A DNA stretch of 16,170 bases, from NCBI GenBank assembly GCA_938074515.1, contig CALJFV010000019.1, positions 1-16,170 of the forward strand. The letters are read 5' to 3'. A program made the position numbers and the translations under genes. Positions 1 to 8,416 of this stretch are shown in pieces. The DNA comes from an uncultured Flavobacteriaceae bacterium. GTDB lineage: Bacteria > Bacteroidota > Bacteroidia > Flavobacteriales > Flavobacteriaceae. A model generated the notes under the pieces. That model was given only the letters and a program-made list of their open reading frames with translations, did not search any database and had not been told where the DNA came from. Each line of letters starts with the position of its first letter. Within the stretch, counting starts at the first letter, position 1.

Positions 1-2621
1 TTACCGACGTTAGTGAGCAAGCGGGAATTTATGGAAGTTTGATTGGATTTGGGCTCGGCGTTATGGTTAGCGATGTGAATCACGACAATTATCCCGACAT
101 CTATGTTTCTAACGATTTTTACGAGCGCGACTATCTCTACATTAACAATCAAGACGGAACCTTTACAGAGGATATAAAAAACTGGACTTCACACCTTTGC
201 CTCTCTGCAATGGGTGTGGATATGGCCGATATCAATAACGACGGACTGAACGATATTTTCATAACCGACATGCTCCCTGATGGAGACCAGAGGGTAAAGT
301 CTGTTATGGAATTTGAAGGCTACAACGTATTTAAACTCAAACAAAGTAAAGATTTCTTTCAGCAGTACATTCAAAACACCCTACAACTCAACAACGGAAA
401 TGGAAGTTTTTCAGAAATCGCTTATTTCAGTGGGGTTTCTGCCACCGATTGGAGTTGGTCAGGGCTCATTTTTGATATGGATAACGACGGATTTCGCGAC
501 ATTTATGTGACTAATGGAATCAATCACGATTTAACTGATTTAGATTTTGTGGATTTCTTTGCCAATGAAATCATTCAAGACATGGCCCTTACGGGCAAGA
601 AAGAGGCTATTGATTCGATCATCAACAAAATGCCAGTTTATCCCCTGCCTAACTATGCATTTCACAATCAAAAGAACCTCACTTTTGACAATAAAGCTCA
701 GGATTGGGGTCTGGGCGTGCCCAGTCTTTCCAATGGGGCGGCATACGGAGATTTAGATAACGACGGAGATTTAGACCTGGTGGTGAATAATGTAAATATG
801 CAAGCCTTTGTCTATGAAAATCACAGCAATGAAATTGACCAAAATAACTATATCAAGCTGCAGCTGGAAGGCCCAAAGCAAAATAAATTTGCCATCGGAA
901 GCTCGATTAAACTCTATGTAGGTGAGGAATTGATTGTTCAAGAACTTCAGCCCTCTAGGGGGTTTCAGTCCTCAATGGATTACATTATGACTATCGGTTT
1001 AGGAACAAGAAAGCACATCGATTCTATTGAAGTTTTATGGCCCAATGACGCCAAAACAATCCTGAGAGATGTTGCAATCAACCAAAAACTCAATCTCAGT
1101 CAAGAACAGGCAAACGCCGGGAAATTACTAGTTCCACAGCTTGAAAAACAAAAGAAGACATTACTGACTGCGGTAGACAATCCCGATATAGTTCCTCACG
1201 ATGAAAATTCCTATAACGACTTCGATTATGAAGGGCTCTTAGGGAAGATGATCTCTCAAGAAGGTCCTTCTATGGCGGTAGGTGACCTCAATGGAGATGG
1301 TCATCAGGATGTTTTCTTAGGAGGGGCTAAAGGTCAGTCAGGACAAATACTCATGCATCAGGGCGCAGGCAAACTCAGTAACAATACCCGGAGTGATTTA
1401 ATTCAAGATGCCGATTTTGAAGATACCGCAGCCGCCTTCGCGGATATTGATGGGGATGGCGACCTCGATTTATTGGTTGGTTCTGGCGGAAATCAAGTCG
1501 ATGAAGCTGCGAGAGAATCGCTCAGACTTTACCTTAACGATGGCCGAGGCGCTTTTACCAAAACAAACATAATTAGCATAAGCAATATAAACAATATCTC
1601 GGCCATCGCGCCCCATGATGTTGATCGCGATGGCGATTTAGATCTTGTGGTGACATCACGCAGTATTGTCGGGGTTTATGGAATGCGTCCGAAACAATTT
1701 TTCTTGGAAAACAATGGTGACGGTACCTTTATAGACCGCAGTAATGATAAAGCAAAAGCACTTCAGCAAGCAGGAATGGTGACCGGTGCGCTTTGGGTTG
1801 AATTCGAACAAGGCGCGACGCTTGTAACGGTATCGGATTGGGGTGCTCCACACCTATTCCAATGGAAAGACAACGAATTTCAGCCCATGCCGAGTTCTTT
1901 GGATAAACATACCGGTTGGTGGAATACCTTAACCGCCGCAGATATCGATGGCGATGGGGACACAGATTTAATTCTCGGAAATCAAGGAGGCAATATCCAT
2001 TATAAACCAGAACCCGATGCCCCGATGCGTCTTTGGGTCAATGATTTTGACAATAATGGCACCTATGAACAAATTATTTCTCAGCATTTAGATGGAAGGG
2101 ATATGCCCATTCATCAGAAAAAGGAGATGACTACCCAGCTCGTTTCTCTGAAAAAACAAAACTTAAAGGCCTCCGAATATGCTAAAAAATCAATTCAAGA
2201 ATTATTCGCATCAACAATTTTAGGCAATACAACAGTTCTTGAAGCACGTTATGCGCATTCGGTTATCGCCTATAATCAAGGTAATGGTGTCTTCACATTT
2301 GAAGATTTACCCTCAAGAGCACAACTTTCGTGTATTTGCGGAATCGCCTGCGTGGATGTCAATAATGATGGGGCACTGGACATTATTGCTGGTGGGAACA
2401 ATCATGAATTTAGACCTCAATTTTCACGACTTGACTCAAATTTTGGGAATGTACTGATCAACGACGGGGCGCAAAACTTTGATTGGCAAAATTATAATGA
2501 AAGTGGTTTGTACGTGCGCGAGGAAATTAAACACATCCAACCCTTTAAAGATGCCCAAGGGAAGACTTTTATTTTTGTGGCTGTGAATGATCAAAAACCA
2601 CTGGTCTATAAACTGCCATAA
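1..2621 (+). CDS. FG-GAP/VCBS repeat protein with ASPIC/UnbV domain (5' partial)
   Basis: The reading frame is open to the window edge (first full codon at 3), so the N-terminus and any signal peptide are missing. The in-frame TTG at 39 is not the true start, because the upstream residues (TDVSEQAGIYGS) already continue the repeat pattern. At least eight Ca-binding-type repeats of the form DxDxDGxxDhhh are visible, for example DINNDGLNDIFI, DLDNDGDLDLVV, DIDGDGDLDLLV and DVDRDGDLDLVV. Such repeats usually build an integrin-alpha-like beta-propeller. An ASPIC/UnbV-like segment lies at about nt 890-1090 (AIGSSIKLYVG, then RGFQSS and the terminal VLWPNDA). A second repeat block follows it. No catalytic residues are recognised; the family is thought to be extracellular and adhesive or carbohydrate-associated, but its molecular function is poorly defined. 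It is a tandem paralogue of the next gene, 13 bp away. Confidence 0.9.
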   Translation, partial: TDVSEQAGIYGSLIGFGLGVMVSDVNHDNYPDIYVSNDFYERDYLYINNQDGTFTEDIKNWTSHLCLSAMGVDMADINNDGLNDIFITDMLPDGDQRVKSVMEFEGYNVFKLKQSKDFFQQYIQNTLQLNNGNGSFSEIAYFSGVSATDWSWSGLIFDMDNDGFRDIYVTNGINHDLTDLDFVDFFANEIIQDMALTGKKEAIDSIINKMPVYPLPNYAFHNQKNLTFDNKAQDWGLGVPSLSNGAAYGDLDNDGDLDLVVNNVNMQAFVYENHSNEIDQNNYIKLQLEGPKQNKFAIGSSIKLYVGEELIVQELQPSRGFQSSMDYIMTIGLGTRKHIDSIEVLWPNDAKTILRDVAINQKLNLSQEQANAGKLLVPQLEKQKKTLLTAVDNPDIVPHDENSYNDFDYEGLLGKMISQEGPSMAVGDLNGDGHQDVFLGGAKGQSGQILMHQGAGKLSNNTRSDLIQDADFEDTAAAFADIDGDGDLDLLVGSGGNQVDEAARESLRLYLNDGRGAFTKTNIISISNINNISAIAPHDVDRDGDLDLVVTSRSIVGVYGMRPKQFFLENNGDGTFIDRSNDKAKALQQAGMVTGALWVEFEQGATLVTVSDWGAPHLFQWKDNEFQPMPSSLDKHTGWWNTLTAADIDGDGDTDLILGNQGGNIHYKPEPDAPMRLWVNDFDNNGTYEQIISQHLDGRDMPIHQKKEMTTQLVSLKKQNLKASEYAKKSIQELFASTILGNTTVLEARYAHSVIAYNQGNGVFTFEDLPSRAQLSCICGIACVDVNNDGALDIIAGGNNHEFRPQFSRLDSNFGNVLINDGAQNFDWQNYNESGLYVREEIKHIQPFKDAQGKTFIFVAVNDQKPLVYKLP

Positions 2622-2634
2622 ACTCATACCACTG

Positions 2635-5600
2635 ATGCGCATTAACGGCAAAACATACTGGAGCATTTTGATTATTCTTTTCGGGACCCTGGGGTGTTCA
2701 AAGAAAGAATCCGCTTTATTTATTACCCCAGATCCTGAAACGACAGGATTAAAATTTCAAAATTCCTTAACCCCCAACGATAGTCTCAATATCCTCGATT
2801 ATCTATATTATTACAATGGAGGTGGCGTGGCTATGGGTGATCTGAATAATGATGGGCTTCCCGACTTATACTTTACAGCAAATCAGGGTCCGAATGCGTT
2901 GTACCTTAACAAAGGGCAAATGAGGTTTGAGGACATTACAGCATCTGCAGGAGTTTTAGGTAAAAGCGACTGGCAAACCGGCTGTATCATATTTGATGCC
3001 AACGCTGATGGGCTTCAGGATATTTATATCAGCGCCGTGGTGGGCATTAATGGATTCAAGGGACACAATGAACTCTATATCAATAATGGCGATTTAACGT
3101 TTACCGAATCTGCAAAAGACTATGGTTTAGCCTTTGAAGATTTTGGGACAATGTCTGCGCTACTCGATTACGACCAAGATGGTGATTTGGACCTTTATCT
3201 TTTAAATCATGCGGTGCATACTCAAGAATCCTTTGGCCGCGTTGACCTTCGGTATAATCGTCATCCAAAAACTGGTGACCGTTTGTTGCGCAATGATGGA
3301 AATATTTTTACAGACGTAAGCCAGCAAGCTGGTATTTTAGGCGGAATTAATGCTTATGGCCTTGGAATCAGCATTGCAGATTTCGACAAAGACGGTTGGC
3401 CTGATATTTACGTCGGAAATGATTTCCATGAAGATGATTACTACTACCACAACAACCAAGACGGAACTTTCACAGAGCAATTACGCTCATCGTTTAGCCA
3501 TATCTCACGCTTTTCTATGGGCAATGATGTGGCCGATATCAATAATGATGGATGGCCCGATTTAATCTCTCTAGATATGCTTCCTCAAAGCGAATCGCTG
3601 CTCAAAACAAGTGAAGGAGATGATGCCGTGCAAACGCTAAAACTTCGGACCCAAGGGTATGGTTATCACTATCAATATAGTCGTAATATGCTCTTTATCA
3701 ATCAAAAAGGAAGAAATTTTACAGAAACTGCCCTGTATAGTGGTGTGGCGGCCACAGATTGGAGTTGGAGCGCTTTATTTGGTGATTACGATTTAGACGG
3801 GCACTTAGATCTGTTCATTTCTAATGGCATCAGCCGGCGTCCTAATAATTTAGACTACATCAAGTTTATCTCGAGTCAAGAGATTCATAAACAAATCAAT
3901 GACAGTCGATTAGTGGATCAATCCGCTATTGAAATGATGCCCTCTGGAGCGGCTGTCAATTTCTTTTATCGCGGCCAAAAAGGCATTAAATTCGAGGATG
4001 TGAGTGGCCCTTGGGGAAGCACCCAACTCAGTCTCTCAGGAGCCTCAGTAGTCGGGGATTTAGATCGCGATGGAGACTTAGACCTGGTTGTAAACAATAC
4101 TGGGAGTCCTGTAGGTTTGTACGTGAACCAAAGCATAGCCCATGACCAAGACTCTGAGCATGAGGGTCTGCAGCAGAACAATACCGGAATAATGGGTCAA
4201 AATGAACAGCAGAATTCTGGCCTGAGTTTATCTTTGTCTTATACCCAGAACAACCCCAATGCTATAGGGGCCAAAGCCTATCTTTATTCTCAAGAAGGCT
4301 TGCAATATAGAGAGGTTTATCCGGTACGCGGCTTTCAATCTTGCTCCGAGCCATTGCTTCATTTTGCCCTGCCTGTAAATCAATCGATTAAAGGCTTAAA
4401 AATTATCTGGCCTAATGGCCAGCAGCAGTGGGTGGATTCAGGACTAAAACCGGGATACCATACATTAAATTATTCTGAGCATTTACTCGACCACGAGACC
4501 TCCCCTGAAAAGAATCAAAGACCAGATTTTGTGTTCGTCCCTGAACCAGAAAAACTAGGGATTAATTTCACCCATAAAGAGGACGATTTCTCTGACTTTA
4601 ATGATCAAAAGCTTATTCCTTATAAAGTTTCAGATCACGGACCAGCCTATTTATCCTTCGATTTCAATAATGATGGACGTAAAGACATTTTGATCAGTGG
4701 CGGTAAGAATCAATCGACCCAGCTTTATTTAGCCAAAAAAGACGGCTTTGAGAAGGCCAATAATACAGGGATGTCTTTGGACAGTCTACAAGAATTTGTT
4801 GATGCCACGATTTACCAAGCCAATGGCAAACTACAACTGGTTCTCGCTGCTGGTGGTAATTCAGTCAGACCATCAGCATCTGTTTTTGAAAACAAAGTCT
4901 GGCCTTTGGATCAATTGAATCAGTCCGGGATTCCATTAGCGGGGGACTTAGCCAATACTCATGTGGTACGGGGCCATCAAGACCTATTGTTTGTCGGCAA
5001 CTTTTGCGCCCCCCAAGATTTTGGAAAAGCGGTTCCCTCCTATATTTTTCGAAACAATAAAAAAATTATGGAGCTCGAAAACTTGGGGATGATTACTGAC
5101 GCAATATGGATGGATTTTAATGGAGATGCGCGAATAGACCTTCTGGTTACCGGTCATTGGATGTCTCCACGACTTTTTGTCCAAACACCTGAAGGTTTTG
5201 TGGAAAACACAGAAGTATTTCCCAAATTGAATGGGCTTTGGCAGTGTGTTGTGGCACAGGATATTGATAACGATGGTGATCTGGATTTACTCATGGGGAA
5301 TTGGGGGCTAAACAGCAAACTGCAAGCGTCAAAGGAGCACCCTATGAAACTCTGGCATAATGATTTTGATCAAAATGGAGCGAGCGAAACCATACTCACA
5401 ACATCGCGTCAAGGAGAGGATTACCCCCTACTTGGTCTGGATGATTTAGCAGCACAAATGGTCATATTGCGCAAACAATATACCCAATACAGTGCCTTTG
5501 CCAATCAACCGATAACCAAAATTCGTGGCCTGGATCTTGCGCAAAGCCGTGTATTAACCGTAGCGGAATTGGGCAGTGGTTATTTCGAAAACCAGGATGG

Positions 5601-5925
5601 AACATTTCAATTTGTGCGTTTTGCCCCGGAACTCCAACTCAGTCCAATAAATACATTTTTGGTGGCCGATTTTGATCAAGATCAAAACAATGAAGTCCTG
5701 GTCGGAGGAAATTATTTTGGGGTAATCCCCTTTCAAGGACGTTTTGATTCCTTCTCAGGGGCGGTCATTGATCACCATGGAATCATTCATTCTACGGCCC
5801 AATATGGATTAGATTTATGGAATAAATCTGTTCGACATTTTGATCTTATAAGTCTCAACAACCAAAACTATTTAATTGTAATTTTTAACAATGAAACAAC
5901 TGAAATTTACCGCATTGAATCTTAA
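2635..5925 (+). CDS. FG-GAP/VCBS repeat lipoprotein with ASPIC/UnbV domain
   Basis: I place the start at ATG 2635 rather than the longer in-frame ATG 2587. From 2635 the protein opens with a compact lipoprotein signal peptide (MRINGKTYWS, hydrophobic ILIILFGTLG, lipobox Cys21), and the gene then begins 13 bp after its neighbour instead of overlapping it. The mature protein of about 1,075 residues is packed with DxDxDGxxD repeats (DLNNDGLPDLYF, DYDQDGDLDLYL, DFDKDGWPDIYV, DLDRDGDLDLVV, DIDNDGDLDLLM). An ASPIC/UnbV-like segment lies at about nt 4255-4470 (NAIGAKAYLY, VRGFQSC, IIWPNGQQ). It is lipid-anchored in the envelope, possibly surface-exposed. It shares long stretches with the upstream protein, such as SGVxATDWSWS and the NGI-x(3-5)-NLDY/DLDF region, so the pair arose by duplication. 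The exact ligand is unknown. Its end overlaps the haloperoxidase-like gene by 35 bp. Confidence 0.9.
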   Translation: MRINGKTYWSILIILFGTLGCSKKESALFITPDPETTGLKFQNSLTPNDSLNILDYLYYYNGGGVAMGDLNNDGLPDLYFTANQGPNALYLNKGQMRFEDITASAGVLGKSDWQTGCIIFDANADGLQDIYISAVVGINGFKGHNELYINNGDLTFTESAKDYGLAFEDFGTMSALLDYDQDGDLDLYLLNHAVHTQESFGRVDLRYNRHPKTGDRLLRNDGNIFTDVSQQAGILGGINAYGLGISIADFDKDGWPDIYVGNDFHEDDYYYHNNQDGTFTEQLRSSFSHISRFSMGNDVADINNDGWPDLISLDMLPQSESLLKTSEGDDAVQTLKLRTQGYGYHYQYSRNMLFINQKGRNFTETALYSGVAATDWSWSALFGDYDLDGHLDLFISNGISRRPNNLDYIKFISSQEIHKQINDSRLVDQSAIEMMPSGAAVNFFYRGQKGIKFEDVSGPWGSTQLSLSGASVVGDLDRDGDLDLVVNNTGSPVGLYVNQSIAHDQDSEHEGLQQNNTGIMGQNEQQNSGLSLSLSYTQNNPNAIGAKAYLYSQEGLQYREVYPVRGFQSCSEPLLHFALPVNQSIKGLKIIWPNGQQQWVDSGLKPGYHTLNYSEHLLDHETSPEKNQRPDFVFVPEPEKLGINFTHKEDDFSDFNDQKLIPYKVSDHGPAYLSFDFNNDGRKDILISGGKNQSTQLYLAKKDGFEKANNTGMSLDSLQEFVDATIYQANGKLQLVLAAGGNSVRPSASVFENKVWPLDQLNQSGIPLAGDLANTHVVRGHQDLLFVGNFCAPQDFGKAVPSYIFRNNKKIMELENLGMITDAIWMDFNGDARIDLLVTGHWMSPRLFVQTPEGFVENTEVFPKLNGLWQCVVAQDIDNDGDLDLLMGNWGLNSKLQASKEHPMKLWHNDFDQNGASETILTTSRQGEDYPLLGLDDLAAQMVILRKQYTQYSAFANQPITKIRGLDLAQSRVLTVAELGSGYFENQDGTFQFVRFAPELQLSPINTFLVADFDQDQNNEVLVGGNYFGVIPFQGRFDSFSGAVIDHHGIIHSTAQYGLDLWNKSVRHFDLISLNNQNYLIVIFNNETTEIYRIES

Positions 5926-7240
5926 AAAGATTAATTTAATTGTCGCCATAGTAGTCCTGAGCAGTTGCGCTCCTGACGCGCCTATTGTTGTTCGTTCATC
6001 AGACTTCCAAAACAGTGTAGACCAGGTGACTCGCATTATGGTCCATGATATTTTTTCACCGCCTGTAGCCAGTAGAATATATGCCTACCCCAATATTGCG
6101 GCCTATGAAATTTTAGCACAATCAGATAAAGCCATGGGCTCGTTAACTGGTTCTGTCAAGCACCTTAAACCAATACCTTTAGCTAAGGACAGCATGGTAA
6201 ATCTTGAGTTAGCTGCACTCATCGCGCATATGGATCTGAGCAAATCACTTGTTTTTTCTGAAGAGCGCATGGAGCACTATCGCGATAGTTTATATACCCT
6301 ATGGTCAAAACAAAATAAAGCAGAATTTACTCAGTCCAAGGAATACGGTTTGGCGGTCGCACAACACATAAAACTATGGATGAATACGGACCAGTATAAC
6401 CAAACTCGGACCATGCCAAAGTTTACCGTAATTACAGAAGATCCTTCACGCTGGCAGCCAACACCCCCGGCATATATGGACGGTATTGAACCCCACTGGA
6501 ATAAAATTCGCCCCTTTATTTTAGACTCTTCAAGTCAATTCAAACCCATCCCCCCTCCAGCATTTTCTCTAGAAAAAAATAGTGCTTTTTATAAAGAACT
6601 CATGGAGGTTTATGATACAAGTAAGCGCATTGAGGCCGAAGGGGACGCTTCGCAGGAGATCCAAATGGCACAGTTCTGGGATTGTAACCCCTACGTCTCC
6701 GTAACTCGGGGACATCTCATGTTTGCCACCAAAAAAATTACTCCAGGAGCGCATTGGATCGGCATTACCAAAATTGCCTGTAACAAAGCTCAACTGGATT
6801 TTCGACAAACCGTATCGGCTTATACACATACTTCGATGGCTATATTTGATGCCTTTATCAGCTGTTGGGATGAAAAATACCGCAGTAATTTAATTCGTCC
6901 TGAAACCTTAATCAATCAATACATAGATGAGAATTGGAAACCGGTCTTACAGACGCCGCCTTTTCCCGAGTACACCTCTGGACATTCAGTCGTGTCCGGA
7001 GCGGCATCCACGGTGTTGACGGCAATATTTGGCCCAGATTTTAGCTTTGATGACGATACAGAGGTGCCTTATGGATTACCCATCCGATCTTTTATTTCAT
7101 TTGAACAAGCAGCACAAGAGGCAGCGCTCTCAAGAATGTATGGCGGAATTCATTATCGTGCCGCTATTGAGATAGGATTAAAGCAAGGGATATCTTTAGG
7201 CCAAAAACTTACCGAATCCCTCTCCTTAAATAAAAATTAA
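5891..7240 (+). CDS. PAP2 / vanadium-dependent haloperoxidase-like lipoprotein
   Basis: A 449-residue protein with a lipoprotein signal peptide (hydrophobic INLIVAIVVLSS, lipobox Cys26). The C-terminal half carries the three motifs that bind vanadate in haloperoxidases or phosphate in PAP2 phosphatases: K329-x6-R336-P337, the S363-G364-H365 loop (EYTSGHSVVSGAA), and S414-R415-x5-H421 (SRMYGGIHY). All six expected ligand or acid-base residues are present. The Asp that often follows four residues after the last His in PAP2 phosphatases is Ala425 here. Family knowledge: vanadium haloperoxidases oxidise halide with H2O2 to hypohalous acid. Halogenating versus phosphatase activity cannot be decided from sequence alone. 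The start at 5891 lies inside the previous gene but is the only ATG giving a signal peptide; the next Met is residue 50. A TTG at 5915 is a possible alternative. Co-transcription with both flanking genes is likely. Confidence 0.85.
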   Translation: MKQLKFTALNLKKINLIVAIVVLSSCAPDAPIVVRSSDFQNSVDQVTRIMVHDIFSPPVASRIYAYPNIAAYEILAQSDKAMGSLTGSVKHLKPIPLAKDSMVNLELAALIAHMDLSKSLVFSEERMEHYRDSLYTLWSKQNKAEFTQSKEYGLAVAQHIKLWMNTDQYNQTRTMPKFTVITEDPSRWQPTPPAYMDGIEPHWNKIRPFILDSSSQFKPIPPPAFSLEKNSAFYKELMEVYDTSKRIEAEGDASQEIQMAQFWDCNPYVSVTRGHLMFATKKITPGAHWIGITKIACNKAQLDFRQTVSAYTHTSMAIFDAFISCWDEKYRSNLIRPETLINQYIDENWKPVLQTPPFPEYTSGHSVVSGAASTVLTAIFGPDFSFDDDTEVPYGLPIRSFISFEQAAQEAALSRMYGGIHYRAAIEIGLKQGISLGQKLTESLSLNKN

Positions 7241-7254
7241 TCAAAAATTCAAGC

Positions 7255-8172
7255 ATGAGACGCTCTAAAAAACAAAAGCTTTTTAATCTGGGGATTTTCT
7301 TTTTGGCCTTTGTCACGATGAGTTATCTTTTTGTTTTTCCTTATCACTACAAGGTGAGTTTTTCAACGAAACAACCTCCAGGCGTTGTTTTTGATCATCT
7401 TCGGGCATGGCCGGAGTTCGATCAAAATGACACGGTCCAAGTCGCGAATCAAGATATGGCCCTTTACCATAGCCTAATTCAAAACATTGATCATCCCAAA
7501 GGAGCGCTTATGGTAGATTGGTCAGTAAAGCGCCAAAATGACAGTTCGACGCGTGTTGAAGGTCGTTTTTCGGCTATAAACGAGACTTTAAAGGAAAAAA
7601 TTCGTTTGCCCTTTGGTCAAAGCTTTGTCCCCCAGAGCAGTATCGCGCTGACTGAATCTTTGGCCCTAGGCCTGATAGAAAAAAGCAAAAACTTTAAAAC
7701 GCACAGCATTAGTGACACCATCATGTCCCCGATATTTTGTGCTTATATTCCGGTCCACACCAAAGAGGCGAAAAAGGCTGAAGGCATGTTGCGGCAGATC
7801 AGTACCGTCATGAATTACATCAAAGACAACAACATAACCTTAAACGGCGATCCATTTATTACGGTTTCCCATTGGGATCCAGATGCACAAGATTTAAGTT
7901 TTGATTTTTGCTTTCCAATCGATTCTTTAGCGGTTAGACCATCAGACCCTGAAGTGCGTTTTAAAACCTTATCCTCACGTCGTTACCTGAAAGCAATTTT
8001 TAATGGTAATTATCGAATTTCGCAACAGGGTTGGTACACTCTTTTGGATTATGCGCAAAGAAATGAAATTGAGTTGGACCCTGAAATTATTGAGATTTAT
8101 CGAAATGATCCACATGAAGGAGGGGACAGTATGGAGTGGGTCGCAGAGCTGCTCATGCCCGTGAAGAATTAA
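7255..8172 (+). CDS. Membrane-anchored SRPBCC-like / GyrI-like effector-binding protein
   Basis: 305 residues starting 14 bp after the haloperoxidase-like gene. Residues about 10-32 form one N-terminal membrane segment (LFNLGIFFLAFVTMSYLFVF) after a basic stretch, so the rest is probably periplasmic. Residues about 35-150 resemble an SRPBCC/polyketide-cyclase START fold: a VSFSTKQPPGVVFDHLRAWPEF opening, like the 'PAEVWxxLxdWxxW' start of that family, then alternating strands. Residues about 160-303 resemble the GyrI-like/AraC effector-binding domain, including a YLKAIFNGNYRISQQGWYTL helix region and a closing strand with EWVAELLMPV. Both folds bind small hydrophobic or drug-like ligands. No DNA-binding domain is present, so it is not a standalone regulator. 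Biological ligand unknown; the domain calls come from motif memory and are of moderate certainty. Confidence 0.7.
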   Translation: MRRSKKQKLFNLGIFFLAFVTMSYLFVFPYHYKVSFSTKQPPGVVFDHLRAWPEFDQNDTVQVANQDMALYHSLIQNIDHPKGALMVDWSVKRQNDSSTRVEGRFSAINETLKEKIRLPFGQSFVPQSSIALTESLALGLIEKSKNFKTHSISDTIMSPIFCAYIPVHTKEAKKAEGMLRQISTVMNYIKDNNITLNGDPFITVSHWDPDAQDLSFDFCFPIDSLAVRPSDPEVRFKTLSSRRYLKAIFNGNYRISQQGWYTLLDYAQRNEIELDPEIIEIYRNDPHEGGDSMEWVAELLMPVKN

Positions 8173-8416
8173 GCGATCAAACGGAAGGCTAATTTCTGCA
8201 TTAAACCCGGTACGGCAGTGAAGTAATTGTTCTCGAAAACGATTTCGTTTAAGAATACCTTATATCGGGATTATAAAACCAAAAAATCTGATATTTTTTG
8301 TGCATCTTGAAGAGGTCATAGTCTGTTTGAGATGATAAAAAACGGGGGGAGCCTCCAGTCCAACCTTCACTGATACAGATTTTTGACCCAATAACACAAC
8401 GACCAAAAAAAAGACC
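8173..8416. other. 244-bp intergenic leader of the sugar-uptake operon
   Basis: No supported gene on either strand; the antisense frame here is a shadow of the next gene's start region. It holds the LacI-type operator described separately, AT-rich stretches around 8270-8300 and a GC-rich GGGGGGAGCCTCC patch near 8344-8356. I see no convincing Bacteroidota promoter (TTTG with TAnnTTTG at the right spacing) and no strong terminator for the upstream gene. This is the largest gene-free stretch in the window and the natural place for the operon's promoter. Confidence 0.6.
8234..8247. promoter_or_regulatory. Putative LacI/CcpA-family operator
   Basis: The 14-bp core CGAAAACGATTTCG is an imperfect palindrome centred on CG, of the form CGAAAnCGnTTTCG; only positions 6 and 9 break symmetry. 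This matches the classical LacI/GalR-type consensus (GAAAnCGnTTnC). It sits about 170 bp upstream of the MFS transporter start, in the only long spacer before the sugar genes. The regulator that would bind it is not in this window. Confidence 0.55.

Noticed and set aside
39..41. TTG as the start codon of the first protein
   Set aside because: The frame stays open to the window edge and the upstream residues continue the FG-GAP pattern, so the gene begins outside the window.
2587..2634. N-terminal extension of the second ASPIC protein from ATG 2587
   Set aside because: It would place 16 extra residues before a good lipoprotein signal peptide and overlap the upstream gene; ATG 2635 is the better start.
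1..5925. Recurrent GAT/GAC-rich short repeats as a DNA repeat array or CRISPR
   Set aside because: They encode the DxDxDGxxD calcium-binding repeats at irregular spacing; the periodicity is at protein level.
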